Shown: positions 21,746-33,303 of the stretch, piece by piece | Layout: each line of letters opens with the position of its first letter | How positions within the stretch are numbered: position 1 is the stretch's first letter | From: Micrasema longulum | Lineage: Eukaryota > Arthropoda > Insecta > Trichoptera > Brachycentridae | NCBI GenBank assembly: GCA_022494885.1 | Contig: JAGVSM010005053.1 | Location: forward strand, 1 to 64,000 | Direction: 5' to 3' | Length of the DNA stretch: 64,000 bases | Program-made: the position numbers and the translations under genes | The notes under the pieces: model-generated | The model's database searches: none | Told to the model about the DNA's origin: nothing | Seen by the model: only the letters and a program-made list of their open reading frames with translations

Positions 21746-22322
21746 CACATCTACTATAAGCTTTAGAGTAGTTATCGAATAAAGAACACTTATAGATTCC
21801 GAATGCCTAGATGTCCACATTCTATTTTATAAGGGTTCTATATTTCTGTTGAAATAAACCTAAAAAAATTGTGGTTGTTTATTAAAATATAAGGATGCAT
21901 TTCATTTATGTTACCTACTTATCAAGATATATACACATTATTATGTATTATAAGGTACAACAAGACGAGTAGTAAATAGTAATTTGATTTTCACAAAATA
22001 CAAAGCATTAAAACATGGTTAGCGGAACCAGTAGCTAGGTTTAGGTTGCGTCCTTACATGAAGGTTAGGGGTTTGAGATTTGAATAACTAGGGGTCAAAC
22101 AATAAAAAATCTACCACCCTTACAAGGGATAAAAACACATTGGTATAATCTGTTGCGTCCTAGCGTTTAACAAAACAGTAAATTGCTTTTACAAATAATA
22201 TTATATGAATCTGGGTGTTGTTCTGAATTTACAATCTTAACTTATTGAAATATTAATTAGTTATCGGATGAAAACTAAAGCGCAAGGCTGATCTTACGAA
22301 TACATAATTTGAATAATTTATA
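21746..22322. other. Noncoding stretch; possible family D fragment at 21800-21850
   Basis: GAATGCCTAGATGTCCACAT at 21801-21820, together with TATTTCTGTTG nearby, may be a decayed family D end. Otherwise nothing recognised. Confidence 0.35.
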
Positions 22323-22522
22323 TAGCGTCATTTTTGTAAAAATCACCGCAAGGGCGCTGTAAAATGAATATCCCAACACGTCTTGCAGCTACGGAATGCA
22401 TAAACGGTTGGGGTTCTGGTTACCAGTTTTGATATTATGATCGACTTCAATATTAAATGGGAGCTAGATTACAGCACCTCTCGCAGCTACAGAGCGCATG
22501 GACGGTAAGAAATCTAGCCCCC
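22323..22522 (-). repeat. Family C SINE-like repeat, copy 1
   Basis: The plus strand shows TAGCGTCATTTTTGTAAAAA, then AAGGGCGCTG, and then two copies of a module around CAGCTAC-GA-GCAT-ACGG (22386 and 22484). On the minus strand the first part reads AGCGCCCTTGCGGTGATTTT ... AATGACGCTATA. That matches the 3' tail of the CR1/L2 LINE (AGCGCCCTCGAGGTATT ... AATGACGCCACATAA). Other copies are at 34056 and 51651. Confidence 0.65.
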
Positions 22523-22527
22523 TTTTA

Positions 22528-22688
22528 CTACTACTACTACCATCTTGCCATTTCTCTGTAGGTGAAGGCAAAGAGAATGAAAAGAGACAGTGATTATCAG
22601 GCGATCTTTTCCGAACCTCAGGTTACCGCACAGTGACTCGAGGGAGTTTGGGGAGAATAGATGTAATGCAATTGCACTACTACTACCA
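22528..22688 (-). repeat. LINE 3' terminus plus repeat F
   Basis: The minus strand shows GAAATGGCAAGATGGTAGTAG with a TAG microsatellite (22528-22570), the end of another copy of the LINE that follows. Between them lies a block (22575-22672) also present at 37005-37112, both containing AAAGAGACAGTGATTATC and CAGGTTACCGCACAGTGACT. This is a compound insertion site. Confidence 0.55.
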
Positions 22689-22887
22689 TCACGCCGTTTT
22701 CCCGTAAGGGTAGGCAGAGAGAATGGACCGCCACACACGTCTATCCTGCCATATATTCCTAGCTTCTTCCACATTCATACATCTTGTCATACATGCCCTT
22801 CGGTTCTGCCTGCTTTTGACATGACCGGACTTTGATTTATCTGATAATGCCAAGTCTTTCTTGGTCTTCCTCGTCTCACGTTCCCGA
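22689..22887 (-). pseudogene. RTE-like LINE C-terminal remnant, copy 1
   Basis: The minus strand encodes NVRRGRPRKTWHYQIN, then after a frameshift CMNVEEARNIWQDRRVWRSI and LSAYPYGKTA-stop. The GRPRKTW-H-QI motif and the CMNVEEAR tail recur at 33538, 39277, 54890 and 62690. The stop is followed by a (TAG)n tail. The upstream edge is cut by a family D element at about 22888. Confidence 0.7.
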
Positions 22888-23126
22888 TGAAAGAATTGAA
22901 GGAATATAGATGTTCAAATATAGGCAGAATGGTGAATGTTACACAGTGTGTAAAGTGGCCACTTAAACAAGCCATTGACAGGTCATAAGCCCTGTAGATG
23001 CCCGGACTTCTATATTACCTTCTCTTAAATATTCTTCATCTCTGTTGTAATATGTTAATATAAACAGCTCCCTAGGGAGTTGAATCCAGTCCTTGTCTAC
23101 AAAAATTTGGACAAACTCAAAATATT
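22884..23126 (+). mobile_element. Foldback family D, copy 3
   Basis: It runs from GAAGGAATATAGATGTTC through GAATGTTACACAGTGTGTAA and GTCATAAGCCCTGTAGATGC to the terminal module ending ACAAACTCAAAATATTG. It abuts the truncated LINE on its left. The right-hand terminal module is nearly identical to that of copy 1 at 9849. Confidence 0.75.
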
Positions 23127-23640
23127 GTTTATTTTTAAATATTCTAAATAATAATCGTAAATAAGATTCGCCGTATCTTTTACAAAATATTGGTTTCCGT
23201 TGTCCTCTTCGCTATACCAGATTAAATCCCCTTATATATGTACCCTGTAAAAACAATTATACCTCGAATTCATTCATTAGACGTACCTGTGGAAATTATA
23301 ATGGACTCGGTATTGATGTAGACATTTTTAACCGCACGTTGCATTTTAACAGAAAATTTCTTCATGGGGTCGATTATTTGGGATAGTTTCTGAATGTGCA
23401 TCTTGAGTGGTTAATGCTATGTATATGTGCCGCATGTAATGTATATGTATGTTTTATATGTGCGTTCATGTGTGTGCGTGGATGGCTCGGAGTGTATACT
23501 ATGTATTTTTATTTATTTTAATTTATTACCTCCATGGAAAACGCAAATGTTAACAATTATTATTTTCTCACTTGAAATTCATATTTATTTAATTTTTTTG
23601 TCACATTTAATGTTTATTTTTTTGCTTAATTTATGAAAAC
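23127..23640. other. Noncoding stretch, GT-rich near 23410-23480
   Basis: ATGTATATGTATG-type repeats near 23430; no gene. Confidence 0.5.
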
Positions 23641-23735
23641 TTAATTGGTCTTTTTATGTTAAAAATTGTTGTTTTTAATACTTATTATGTATGACTGTAT
23701 GTTTTCTGAATAAAATAAAAAAAATAAAAAAACAG
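23641..23735 (+). mobile_element. Non-LTR 3' end (family K), copy 2
   Basis: TTGGTCTTTTTATGTTAAAA, TGTTTTTAATACTTATTATG and CTGAATAAAATAAA match 1113-1213 and end in an A-rich tail. Confidence 0.6.
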
Positions 23736-24235
23736 CTTTTAGAAATGTTTCCAAATTTTTTTCTTTTATAAAAATGGCATATATTTATTTATAAAAAAAA
23801 GTGACATATATTTTAATATATTTATATGTATTATAACTGCACAATAGCAGCATACCTAAAGATTTATAGTAACAAATAAAACAAATAAAATAAATAAATG
23901 ATTTTACTTGAAATGCAAATGTAAAGTTTGAATAAAAAGAAAAAGGAAGATCGTTTATTGGGTACCGGTCTTTTTTCTTCTGATTTTCGGTGGGTACAGA
24001 ATATGACGTGAAAATAACTTGTTGAGTTTCAGGAGTCGAGAGGTTAATGTGGTTCGTTTATTAAAGTTTTCATCACAAAGGTATCCTGTATAAAGTACAT
24101 TTACTACGTTTTTTAAAAGTCATTATGTTCTTCAACGTGAATAATTAATTAATAATTCAGGTGACTCATTACTTATTCGAATTTCATAGTAACCTGTGTA
24201 CAGCAAGCCTCACAAAAAAAAGATAAACACAGTAA
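23736..24235. other. AT-rich noncoding stretch
   Basis: Nothing recognised. Confidence 0.6.
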
Positions 24236-24482
24236 CAAACTACAACAGGTATGGAGAATCTTTAAAGAATGAAAGATATAAGTCTAGGCTTTTACAGGGC
24301 TTATGACCTGCTGTTGGCTGGTTTGAATGGCCTCTTTACACACTGTGTAACATTCACCATTTCGCATATTTCCTTCTCTTAAGTGTTCTCCATACATACC
24401 TGTTGTAGTGTGTTAATCTTAATAACTCCCTAGGGGGTGAAATCCAGTATTTTGTCAGAATTTGAACAAACTAAATAGATTG
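24236..24482 (+). mobile_element. Foldback family D, copy 4
   Basis: The left half ACAACAGGTATGGAGAATC, AAGTCTAGGC, GGGCTTATGACCTG is followed by CACACTGTGTAACATTCACC. It then joins directly to the right-hand end CTTCTCTTAAGTGTTCTCC and the terminal module CCCTAGGGGGTGAAATCCAG. The internal region is deleted, leaving the two ends. Confidence 0.7.
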
Positions 24483-24599
24483 TAGTTTTAAACACATGCT
24501 CATTTTCAGAATCAACATTGATTGTGGAAGTTATGTATGAAAACTTTAGGAATTTTTCATTGGGTCCTTTTGTATACAAATGTAATTAGAGTGCTCTGC

Positions 24600-24726
24600 T
24601 ATAGAGGCGAGCGTTTTGCGACGCGGCGCGGGCACGGTGAACGCCAACATATGGTAACAAGAGTAGTGTCCACAGCGACCGCGCGGGCGCGACGAGGCGC
24701 CGCGCCGCAAAACGCTCGCCACTATG
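24600..24726. mobile_element. Strikingly GC-rich inverted-repeat element
   Basis: 24601-24629 (ATAGAGGCGAGCGTTTTGCG ...) is the reverse complement of 24697-24725 with two mismatches. The 127-bp element is roughly two-thirds G+C in a window that is mostly A+T, and it is full of CGCG/GCGC. Candidate short MITE; superfamily unknown. Frames read across it are symmetrical artefacts. Confidence 0.6.
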
Positions 24727-27219
24727 GCTACTCGCAGATACTTACTTAACATTTCCTTTTGAAATGTTAGAATGCGGATGGTTGGAAAAAACATTATCGA
24801 ATAAGATTTAAATTATCAAGTTGTATTCAAAATACACGAAATGAGATCATTTGTTTGAATGAAAAAAAAGTTTGTTAACAATTCATAGTTTAACTATTAG
24901 TTTGCCAGATTAATTTACTTACTGTATTAAAAGAGCATTTTTTAAATTATTATTTTTTTTTTTTACATATTTATTACAGCAATTTACAATGAATTATTTA
25001 TATAACTAATTAATTAAGGTGTAAAAGTAAACATATATATTTTTAATTTTTGCTGGTGGTTCATCTAAACTGCTTAACTAGGGATAGCTTTCCCGTTATA
25101 AGGCAGTAAATAATGTATTTTATAATAATATTAAAAAGTAATTACAGTTTTATTATTATATGTGCTTTTTCAGTCTTAAAAGTAAATAATAAATATACAA
25201 TGAAAACATAAATAATACCAAAATCTCTATATCCTAAGTCCGAAGCCATTATTAGGAAAACAAGAAATCAGCTTACGTCCTTCTACATCGGACAACAATT
25301 TCTCTGACTACCGCCGACCCGTATGGATTAAAAATGCAGTCAACACCTTCCTGAGCCTGGCAATCCCACCACATTTAATTAAACGTTTATATTATATAAC
25401 AATTAAAGTTAAAAGGTAAACAGTCAAATGAAAAATGAACGTAGTTATGCAGAAAGCAGCCAGTTCACAATTTTGAAAAAATGAGATATTGATGTTATCG
25501 GGTGCAGTAAGGTCAATTATATGTCCCGCTAAAAACAGCCAGACCGCTTTCATCCAAAAAATTGTTTTAATCACCTTCTGAAAATGGTGTCCATCACAGA
25601 AACGGCATTCCTCAATTTCCAGAAAACACCCAAAGCACTAGAAAATCTTAACGAATTTTGAAAATCCTTAAAACTGGTCAAATAAATCATTCAATTCTTG
25701 TGCGTAATGTAAAAAAAAAACTAATACATCCTTTGTCTATCATTTGTTAAAGTCAAAAAAATTTCAACTGTTGTGGAGATTTGTTCATTCACTCTTTTCA
25801 CAAAGGTGCTATTATCTCAGTTTTACTTTTCTATGGCTGGTTGTTTTCTGCGCATAACTACGTTCAAATGATATCGTAGTTTTTATGACATCAATTCCAA
25901 AAATGTTAGCTCTCCGTACTTGGATCTTTGAGTCTCGATTTTGAGTGAGGTTTGTTTTTTTTTATTAACCACAATACATTGCATATTTATATTTTACAAA
26001 TCGATAAATTATTCTGGTCGTTAAAATTTTAAACGTGTATTATACGAGAAAGTACAAAAATGAGAAACAGTTGAATAAGGAAAAAAAAGGAGTTCCGAGA
26101 ACGCGAAATATAGGACATCAAAGAAAGAAATGATGAGATACTTTCAAGGACTCACTTCAGACTTATTTAATAACCATCTCAAAAACTCTGATCAGAGTAA
26201 ACCAGGTTGAGTATCAAAGGAATCGGGAACAAAAACAGCGAAAATGCTGGAATAAAGTATGCGGAATGCAAATAAGTCAGAAGCAGAACTGAATTTAAAA
26301 GAAATAATGTGAAGTTACGGTGGTCCAAAACGTAGGTTACCCTTAATTATTCCGCTCGGTAGGTGGAACAAACAAAAGCTCGGAGAGGGGCTGTAGGTGT
26401 ATAGAAATGAACATAGACTTGTTTTGAATATTCAACGATTTAGCAGGAGTTATTGTGGGAGCGGGGCCATACCAAATTGCATACGAAGGGAACGTAAGGA
26501 AAATATGCATTTCAGATGAAACAAGGATTGATGTTGTACAAGTTTTCGGTGAAATTAAGACGCGAGAAGATTAATGGGCGCGTTTAAAACACAAAGGGTT
26601 ACCTCGGGAAATGCGTACCTTAAATTAACGCGCAAAAACATACGACGCAATGGATCAATAATACTTTTAAGGTGTTAAATAAATATAATCACGAGTTATT
26701 CGTTCGATTGTTGCGAACTCCTGGATTTAATAAATATTAATATACCAACACGTAGAACTAGAAAAATACTCTGAAAAATATATATTATTGGCACTCTTCT
26801 CAAACCAACCATTTTTGTCACTCACCTATACCGCGTATACACAGACTAGGAAATGAATGTACCTCTTATTTCGACATTTTTAACTCAAGTCTCTGTGAAT
26901 TCCAATCATCTCTTTATAAATATTTAATGATGTTCTGTAGTAACGATTAACGATTAATTTGCAAAAGATACTTATGCTAATGATCTGGTGTTAACTCCTT
27001 TTATGTTCAATACAAATTGGCTTTTTTTGTATCTTATGTATGCGGACATATATTACATACATTTATAAATGTATAAATATATAATACTTTTCTTGTTATT
27101 ATATTTTATATCCATGTTTTAATATTGTTTTTATTTTTGTATATCTAACTGAATTCAGTAAATTGTTCTATTAATATTGTAAAACGCACTTTTGAAAAAA
27201 AATAAAAAAATATGCAACA
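24727..27219. other. Long noncoding stretch, nothing recognised
   Basis: 2.5 kb of AT-rich DNA. The stretch 27030-27210 ends in AAAAAAAATAAAAAAATA and could be an unassigned retrotransposon 3' end. Frame 25392-25574 (minus) has no motif. Confidence 0.5.
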
Positions 27220-27500
27220 ATGTTTGAGTATGTCCAAATGCTTGCAGACTGGCTGGATTTCCTCCCTAGGGAGTTATTTATATTTAAATATATTTTTACA
27301 GAGAGGGAAAACATTATTGAGAGGGGAATATGGAAGTCTAGGCATTTAGAGGGCTTGTCATTGGATGGTTTAATTGGCCACTTTACACACTGTGTAACAT
27401 TTACTATTCTGCCCTGACAGCTCATAAGTCCTGTAAATGCCTAGACTTCCATATTCCCTTTCTTAATAATGTTTCCCCTCTCTGTTGAAATAGATTTTAA
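27220..27500. mobile_element. Foldback family D, copy 5 (hairpin form)
   Basis: The left terminal module is inverted relative to copies 1-4 (CTGGATTTCCTCCCTAGGG). Then come GGGAATATGGAAGTCTAGGC and, on the other side of CACACTGTGTAACATTTAC, TGCCTAGACTTCCATATTCC. The arms 27305-27365 and 27410-27480 can pair as an imperfect hairpin, which is why frames on both strands overlap here. Confidence 0.7.
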
Positions 27501-27624
27501 TAGAAATAAATATTACTTATATTTAAAGAACTCACTTTGTGGTCAAATATTTTACTAAACGTTGTTGAATATTTGAATATAACAATTTACCGACTTTTCT
27601 ACGTTTGCCGGTTTCAAGATGTAC

Positions 27625-27725
27625 CCGACTCTCCGTTGTAATTTGTTAATCTTAATAACTTTGTAGGGGGTGAAATCTAGTCTTTTGTCTACAAAAATTT
27701 AGACGAACTTAAAATATTGTAATTT
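27625..27725 (+). mobile_element. Foldback family D, copy 6 (terminal module only)
   Basis: CCGTTGTAATTTGTTAATCT, TAGGGGGTGAAATCTAGTC and CGAACTTAAAATATTGTA correspond to the right end of copies 2 and 4. The rest is missing. Confidence 0.6.
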
Positions 27726-28625
27726 TGTTTTATTTTTGGTGTTCATTTTTAAATTGAAAAAAAACGGACACATTTAACAGCTAATATTTTTAAAAATACG
27801 TTTTTTGAAAATTTTTATTCTGTATAAAATACCTGTTTTCACTCGTTTCTTGAGTAGGCATTTTGATAGGCACAAAGTTATTATCTGAGTAATTGAAAAA
27901 AAAAATAGAGTTATAAATTAGGTAGTTATGAAGTACATTATATATAATTTTTTTCCGTGTAAGTAGTATTTTAAGGTTTTGTTTGCTTATTTACAGTTTT
28001 TTTTTAATAAAAAAAAATCATACCTAAGAGACACTTCAAAACTAATTATATATTGTATAATATGAAGAAATAGCCGAATATTACAATTAGTATATTACGA
28101 AGTTCGTACTTGTATTTTAATTTAATTGTTTTATATAAACGCAAGACAGAAGTAACGTCAAAACGCCTAACAAAGACACATCGTTGCGCAGAAGACGTCT
28201 AATTACTTATCCAAGTTAAAATCCACCGCTTTTCTATCGCCTAAGTTGTCGCATCTATTTCTCCAAATGTAAAGGCATTAAAGCCATTTAAGGGAACTTG
28301 GCGAACTTTCCGTTGTTCACAGGTTAAGGGAGTCACTCGCGTGAAATTGAGGTAAATTGTAAGTCACTAGAATAAGATTTTGAGATCATTTGTTACCTCT
28401 AACCTTATTCCCACGCGAACGAAACGAAAAACTTTATAAACCCCGTTAAATACATTTGTAAAATTGTATTTAGTGAGGGAAATGTAATTAAACAATCGTG
28501 CTTTAAGAAATGATTTACATTTTTATTTATTTTATTTTTTAAGGTAATTAAAAAAATACAGTTTGGATAATAGATATTCGTCGATGCAATTCTAGATTCA
28601 TAATACATATTATTATTTATTATAT
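27726..28625. other. AT-rich noncoding stretch
   Basis: No gene recognised; frame 28405-28716 (minus) is a shadow at the edge of the next LINE remnant. Confidence 0.55.
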
Positions 28626-28934
28626 TATTTTTATTCCATGTCCGCTCCCTAATTGAAGCATATGGTGTCCACAAAGATCCTCCAAGAATCTTTGTCGGCT
28701 GCCAGCTTGTGTGCATCCTCCCAAGTCAGGTTCGCGTGCCGTAGTTCTGACGCGAACTGCCGACGAACAGTCAGCAGTGGACGTCCATGACGTCGAAAAC
28801 CCGATGTCTAGTAAAGTAGACAAGCGCGGTAAAAGCTCTCAGGAGGCATCCGCAGCACATGGCCAAGCCAACCGTATCGCCTCCGCTTGATGACAGTTGT
28901 CACCGGAGATAGCTGCGTCCGTTCCCCTATTACT
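28626..28934 (-). pseudogene. LINE reverse transcriptase C-terminal remnant, GC-rich
   Basis: One minus-strand frame with a single internal stop encodes RYGWLGHVLRMPPESFYRA, then GFRRHGRPLLTVRRQ, then LTWEDAHKLAADKDSWRIFV. The first motif is the LGHV-RM segment of non-LTR reverse transcriptase tails. The WEDA-LAADKDSWR segment is the DR-WR-like C-terminal motif. It is about 50% G+C, unlike the other LINE remnants here, so it is a separate, probably younger or differently composed family. Confidence 0.7.
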
Positions 28935-29805
28935 TCATAATACATTAAGAATATATTAAATTATAGAACTACACAGAAAATATAGATTTTCATTTGTTTG
29001 TTTTTTAATTTTTATAGATATTTCTTGTACAAAATAAGTTGCACATTTAACTATTGTAATTTAGATTTATTCCAATAAAACATTGTTTAAACGGCAGTAT
29101 TACATTGTTCTGGACAGGCACCCGAAGCGTTATACATTGCATTTTGTTTTCCAATGCAATGCCCTATGCACCATTGGGTGCGGAAAGGGAAATTATGAAT
29201 TTATTGAAAAAAATATTGAATTGAATGCTAGTATTAAAATAACACCGCCATCGTTCCAAAGATTTTTAAAATCATTATAACGATCACTTTTCGGTAATTA
29301 TGCAACAAAATATTGCGTGAACTTTTTCAAAGAATTTGAGAATTCCACTACACAACTTTGTTCTGGAAACAGTTTTAGCACATATATAACAAGTCTAATG
29401 AGCCGTTATCAAGATCTTTTGAGTAAATGTCAATTTATAAGTCCAAGAACGGAATTAATCGCCTGGTATTGGCAGGGGCATTATTTGCCTAAGTAAAAAA
29501 TACATTGATTAGGGATTTTGAAAGAAAATTGAGAGAATTTCTTTTTTCTACCGGACCCATTTTGTATTCATTAGACATTTTCATAAATTATTTCTTAAAA
29601 CATTCGTAATTTTGTTGAGAGAGAATTAAAATTACTAATTGGGTATAGTCAAACTTGGCAGGGAAGCTTGTCTTGTTTTAAAATCAAATTATTTGAGATG
29701 CATTGAATGATTGTATCTTAGATAGATAGGGATTCGTTCGTATGACAAACGTAAATATTTTTATCAATGAATTAATATTCTCGAATCGTTTTATTTTATT
29801 CATTA
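28935..29805. other. Noncoding; SINE G tail fragment at 29140-29190
   Basis: CAATGCAATGCCCTATGCAC and CCATTGGGTGCGGAAAGGG at 29152-29189 match the 3' tail of SINE family G in plus orientation. The overlapping 65-codon frame 29083-29280 is not a gene. Confidence 0.5.
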
Positions 29806-30008
29806 TATTTTCCCTTTTTGCACTCAGAAGTGCATATGGTACTGCATTGGTAGTGGAACTGCAGTCTTTCTAGATTATTTTTTAACACGACAGGTAAGGT
29901 GATCACCTTTATTTAGGAAAAAATAAATATTGCAGTGAGGAACCACATTTAAAACATATGTTTTACGTCCAACCCGAAGGGAATGGAACTAGAGACCTTA
30001 AGCATGGA
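29806..30008 (-). repeat. tRNA-derived SINE (family G), minus orientation
   Basis: The tail (AGAAGTGCATATGGTACTGC), the body (TAAGGTGATCACCTT, AATATTGCAGTGAGG) and part of the head (AATGGAACTAGAGACCTTAA) appear in the usual reverse order. Confidence 0.55.
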
Positions 30009-31937
30009 ATTTTTTTTATTAATTATGTAGGATTTTGGTGGTTGAGGTTTGGAGTTCCTACCCCAGTTGGAGATTGACAGAAGACACGAGGTTGCTGTTT
30101 AATGCGTATTTATTACATGGCGAATAAGATACAGCACTGGGTTGTGTAGCGCGAGCGTAGCGGCGATGATGGGTTGAAGAGACTGCACTTGAACTACATA
30201 CTGGAATTGAGTGACACGCCCTGAGGTCTCTTTATAGGCGACGTTCCTTTATAGTTCATTTCTTCATGGTAGAGACGATGTGAATGTACTGCAGAACGAT
30301 GATCCCGATTTCATTAAATATGATATTGGATTCTATAGAAAATGATTAACATTGCGTTCTTCGGTCATCACACTAATTCAGGTGAAACTTTTTAGCACGG
30401 GTGTGTCTTCGATTATGGACTATGAACCCCATAAGTTTTTTACTTACTCCTATTGCACTTTCATATGTAGGTACTATTAAAATACTAAAGAAATTATTTT
30501 AGAAGAAATCGACATAAAAATTTAGTACAGTTTATTTTTTAATCGTAAAAAAGCCAAGTTTAATTTATCGATACCTGTGGAATGTTCGTTCCTCCGTTCT
30601 AAATTGACATCTAATATAATGCGTTGGCAACTTATTTTTTTAATTTAACAATAATTTTTTGCGTAAAATTCAAAAGAGGTAGGTTTTAACAATTTTGTTT
30701 TTTTTCTAAACGTAGGAAAAAAATAAAGTCTAAATGAATCATTTGTAATCAAAATAACACTAAATTTTATCAAAAAATGCAATTAATATCTGTGTATGTA
30801 AGCGTAAGGCGGGTCCGAAGGTAATTTAGGACGAGAAAAATTGCGCTCCCCGAAATAACATCACCCAAAGTAACTTTTAAGTGAAAAAGGTCGGCAGGTT
30901 ATAATGAAAAATGGGGATAAAAACTGTACAGCGCATAACCCAATCAATACAAGTAAGTCTACACGGTATGGAGATGCTATCAGGGAGGATTCGAAGCTTC
31001 TAGATTAATCTGGATAGCTCGTTAGAGGCCGGCCTTTTGGTTTGGACGTTTATAAATCGTACAAAGCATGACTCGGCAGATAAAGTCAAGGAGAAAACTC
31101 ACCCTACGAATAAACAGATTCCGTAGCAGCCCTACGGAAGAAGGACGCTTTAAGATGCAATTTGACTCTGACTTTCATTTAAGGGATTTTATTGAAGTTT
31201 CAGAAGTTTTTTACTAAAATGTCAAAATACATCCGCGTGAAAATCAATTTACTTCGAAAAAAAATCAAGTCTTTTAAAAAATTAATTAATATCAAATAAA
31301 AACAATACATATGCAGGTTTTCACAATGTTTGAAACAAGTTTTCCTATATGTTCACTATGACATAGCGCGTTTAGTCTTATTAAACATAAAATGCGACAG
31401 TTTTTTTTAGAATAACCCTATCAAGACTAAAAAAATAAAAAACATTTTTGATATCAAAAATTCTTTCAAATGATCTCCGATTAATTAAAAATGTATTCCT
31501 TCCTTAACAAGGTCTATAACAAGGCCAAAACAAAATGGTTTTACATTAGTAATTCGACGCAAAACTTAATTATTGGCCAAAATTTAACCTGGCATAAAAA
31601 CTGGCAACGAAATACTCTGTACATTTCCTGCTTTAGTGCTCAACAATTAAATTTAAAAGCAAGAATTAAAATAAACCCATAAACAATTTTTTTTTTCGTT
31701 AAACTGAATTTTAATGTTAGTTTGTACTATTGTTACAATTATTAATCAATAATTAATTTCCATAATTAAGATGTCTTTACTCTTAATTGCTTACAAAACA
31801 AATCTGTTCATAAGTGAAAGACATATTGCTAGCCAAAAGTAACGGCGAGATAAACCAGAAATGTCTAATTTTGAGATACATCATCATCATCGTCATTATT
31901 GATTGATTTGGTGTTTATTTTGTAGAACTCCACATTT
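30009..31937. other. Long noncoding stretch; less AT-rich blocks at 30040-30260 and 30960-31170
   Basis: The two less AT-rich blocks could be fragments of older elements. I find no terminal repeats, primer-binding site or domain. The 63-codon frame 31491-31682 has no motif. Confidence 0.45.
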
Positions 31938-32163
31938 AAACTTATAATTAGAAATCAAACACTGATTTGAGTCTACTGAACACTTTATTTTATTTTTACA
32001 AATATAAACATATAAAAATTAAATGAATGACATTCATTTGAAAATGCCCTAATAAGGCGAAACAATTGTCACGAAGTTTTTATTTTTATATGTTTATATT
32101 TGTAAAAATAAAATAAAGTGTTCAGTAGACTCAAATCAGTGTTTGATTTCTAATTATAAGTTT
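31938..32163. mobile_element. Perfect-arm inverted pair with GAAAC core (foldback 2)
   Basis: Positions 31938-32019 are the reverse complement of 32082-32163 over 82 bp without gaps. The arms contain AAATAAAGTGTTCAGTAGAC and TCAAATCAGTGTTTGATTTC. The 62-bp centre contains CTAATAAGGCGAAACAATTG and then TCACG. The order is an approximate CTGATGA box, then GAAA, then a self-complementary CAATTG, then TC. No protein is encoded. The architecture matches the foldbacks at 3962, 49978 and 57368, although the arm sequences differ. Confidence 0.65.
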
Positions 32164-32169
32164 TTCATC

Positions 32170-32405
32170 GTCATTCCCTTTCCGCACCTAATGGTGCATA
32201 GAGCACTGCATTGGTACACCAATGGCAGTGTATGTTGATATTTTTTTTTTTACACGAAGATAAGATGATCAGTCTCACTCTCTAGGTACCAGTCCAGGCA
32301 ATATGAAATATTCTGGTGTGAAAACACCCTTTTAAATAAATATTTGATATCAATCATGACGGGAATTTAACCTGAGACTTCTTGAATGGTAGCTGGCCAT
32401 TACAC
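32170..32405 (-). repeat. tRNA-derived SINE (family G), minus orientation
   Basis: CCTTTCCGCACCTAATGGTG, CAGTCTCACTCTCTAGG, CACCCTTTTAAATAAATATT and GGGAATTTAACCTGAGACTT are the G modules in reverse order. This copy lies 7 bp from foldback 2. Confidence 0.65.
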
Positions 32406-33303
32406 CCCGACGCCGATACACATACTTAAGATATACTCGCAGATATGTTAAAATTAAAAAAATAGTGTTTTAAAATAATAAAATATTTAAGTTAGATAGA
32501 TTAGATTTTTAACTTATGTTTAAGTATAGTTTTCATAATCTACTTCAAATAATTCAATTCAGTCAGACCCTTTCCACATCTCAAAATATGTTTTTCCGAG
32601 ATATTTCACTGTTGCTTGAGGCTAGCGATATCTGTATTATTATATTTAATTTGACATTTTTAAAGACTAAAAATTTCACAAAAACCGTCTAATATAACAA
32701 GGCAAAACGATAAATATATAATCAATATAAAATCTAGACAGGTAATTACTTAAAGTAAACGTCGCAAAAATAAAAAGGGAAACTGTTGGGCGATAGATAT
32801 ATTATTTCTCGATGTAGCAATTTGAAAGATTGACAGATTTTATTAAAGAATAATCCATGACTCGTGTCACACGAGACAAAGGTGGAAGACAATCCCACAA
32901 AAGGTACTTCGAACATCACATTTATTCGATTCTCTACAAGATTGATGTAACAATTATACTCCAGAATCAAATAAATCGAAAACAATACACGAGCACATAT
33001 TTTATTATCACGTGAGATTGAGGTGGAAATATGATATTTCTTTTGTTATGCACAGAAAATGCAGTCGGGTGCTTTAGTAAAAATATTTATATTTCCCCAG
33101 TGAGGACACATTATTTTTATTATTAATCATTGTTCAAAATGTGTTTTTTTTTAAATTAACATAATGAGAACAGATATTTTCGAAAGTTAAATAGGTACCT
33201 AGTAATGTTTACCAAGTTCAAATTTACTAACCACTTCATTATTTTTGTAAAAGAGGCAAAACTACATTTTAACACAAGTAAAAAAAAAAGATTATCATTT
33301 TTA
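32406..33303. other. AT-rich noncoding stretch
   Basis: Nothing recognised; frame 32746-32985 (minus) has no motif. Confidence 0.55.

Noticed and set aside
25392..25574. 60-codon minus-strand frame with hydrophobic segments
   Set aside because: AT-driven composition, no start context and no similarity; not called as a gene.
30040..30260. Possible LTR of a retrotransposon
   Set aside because: No second copy, no TG/CA termini and no primer-binding site could be found in the window.
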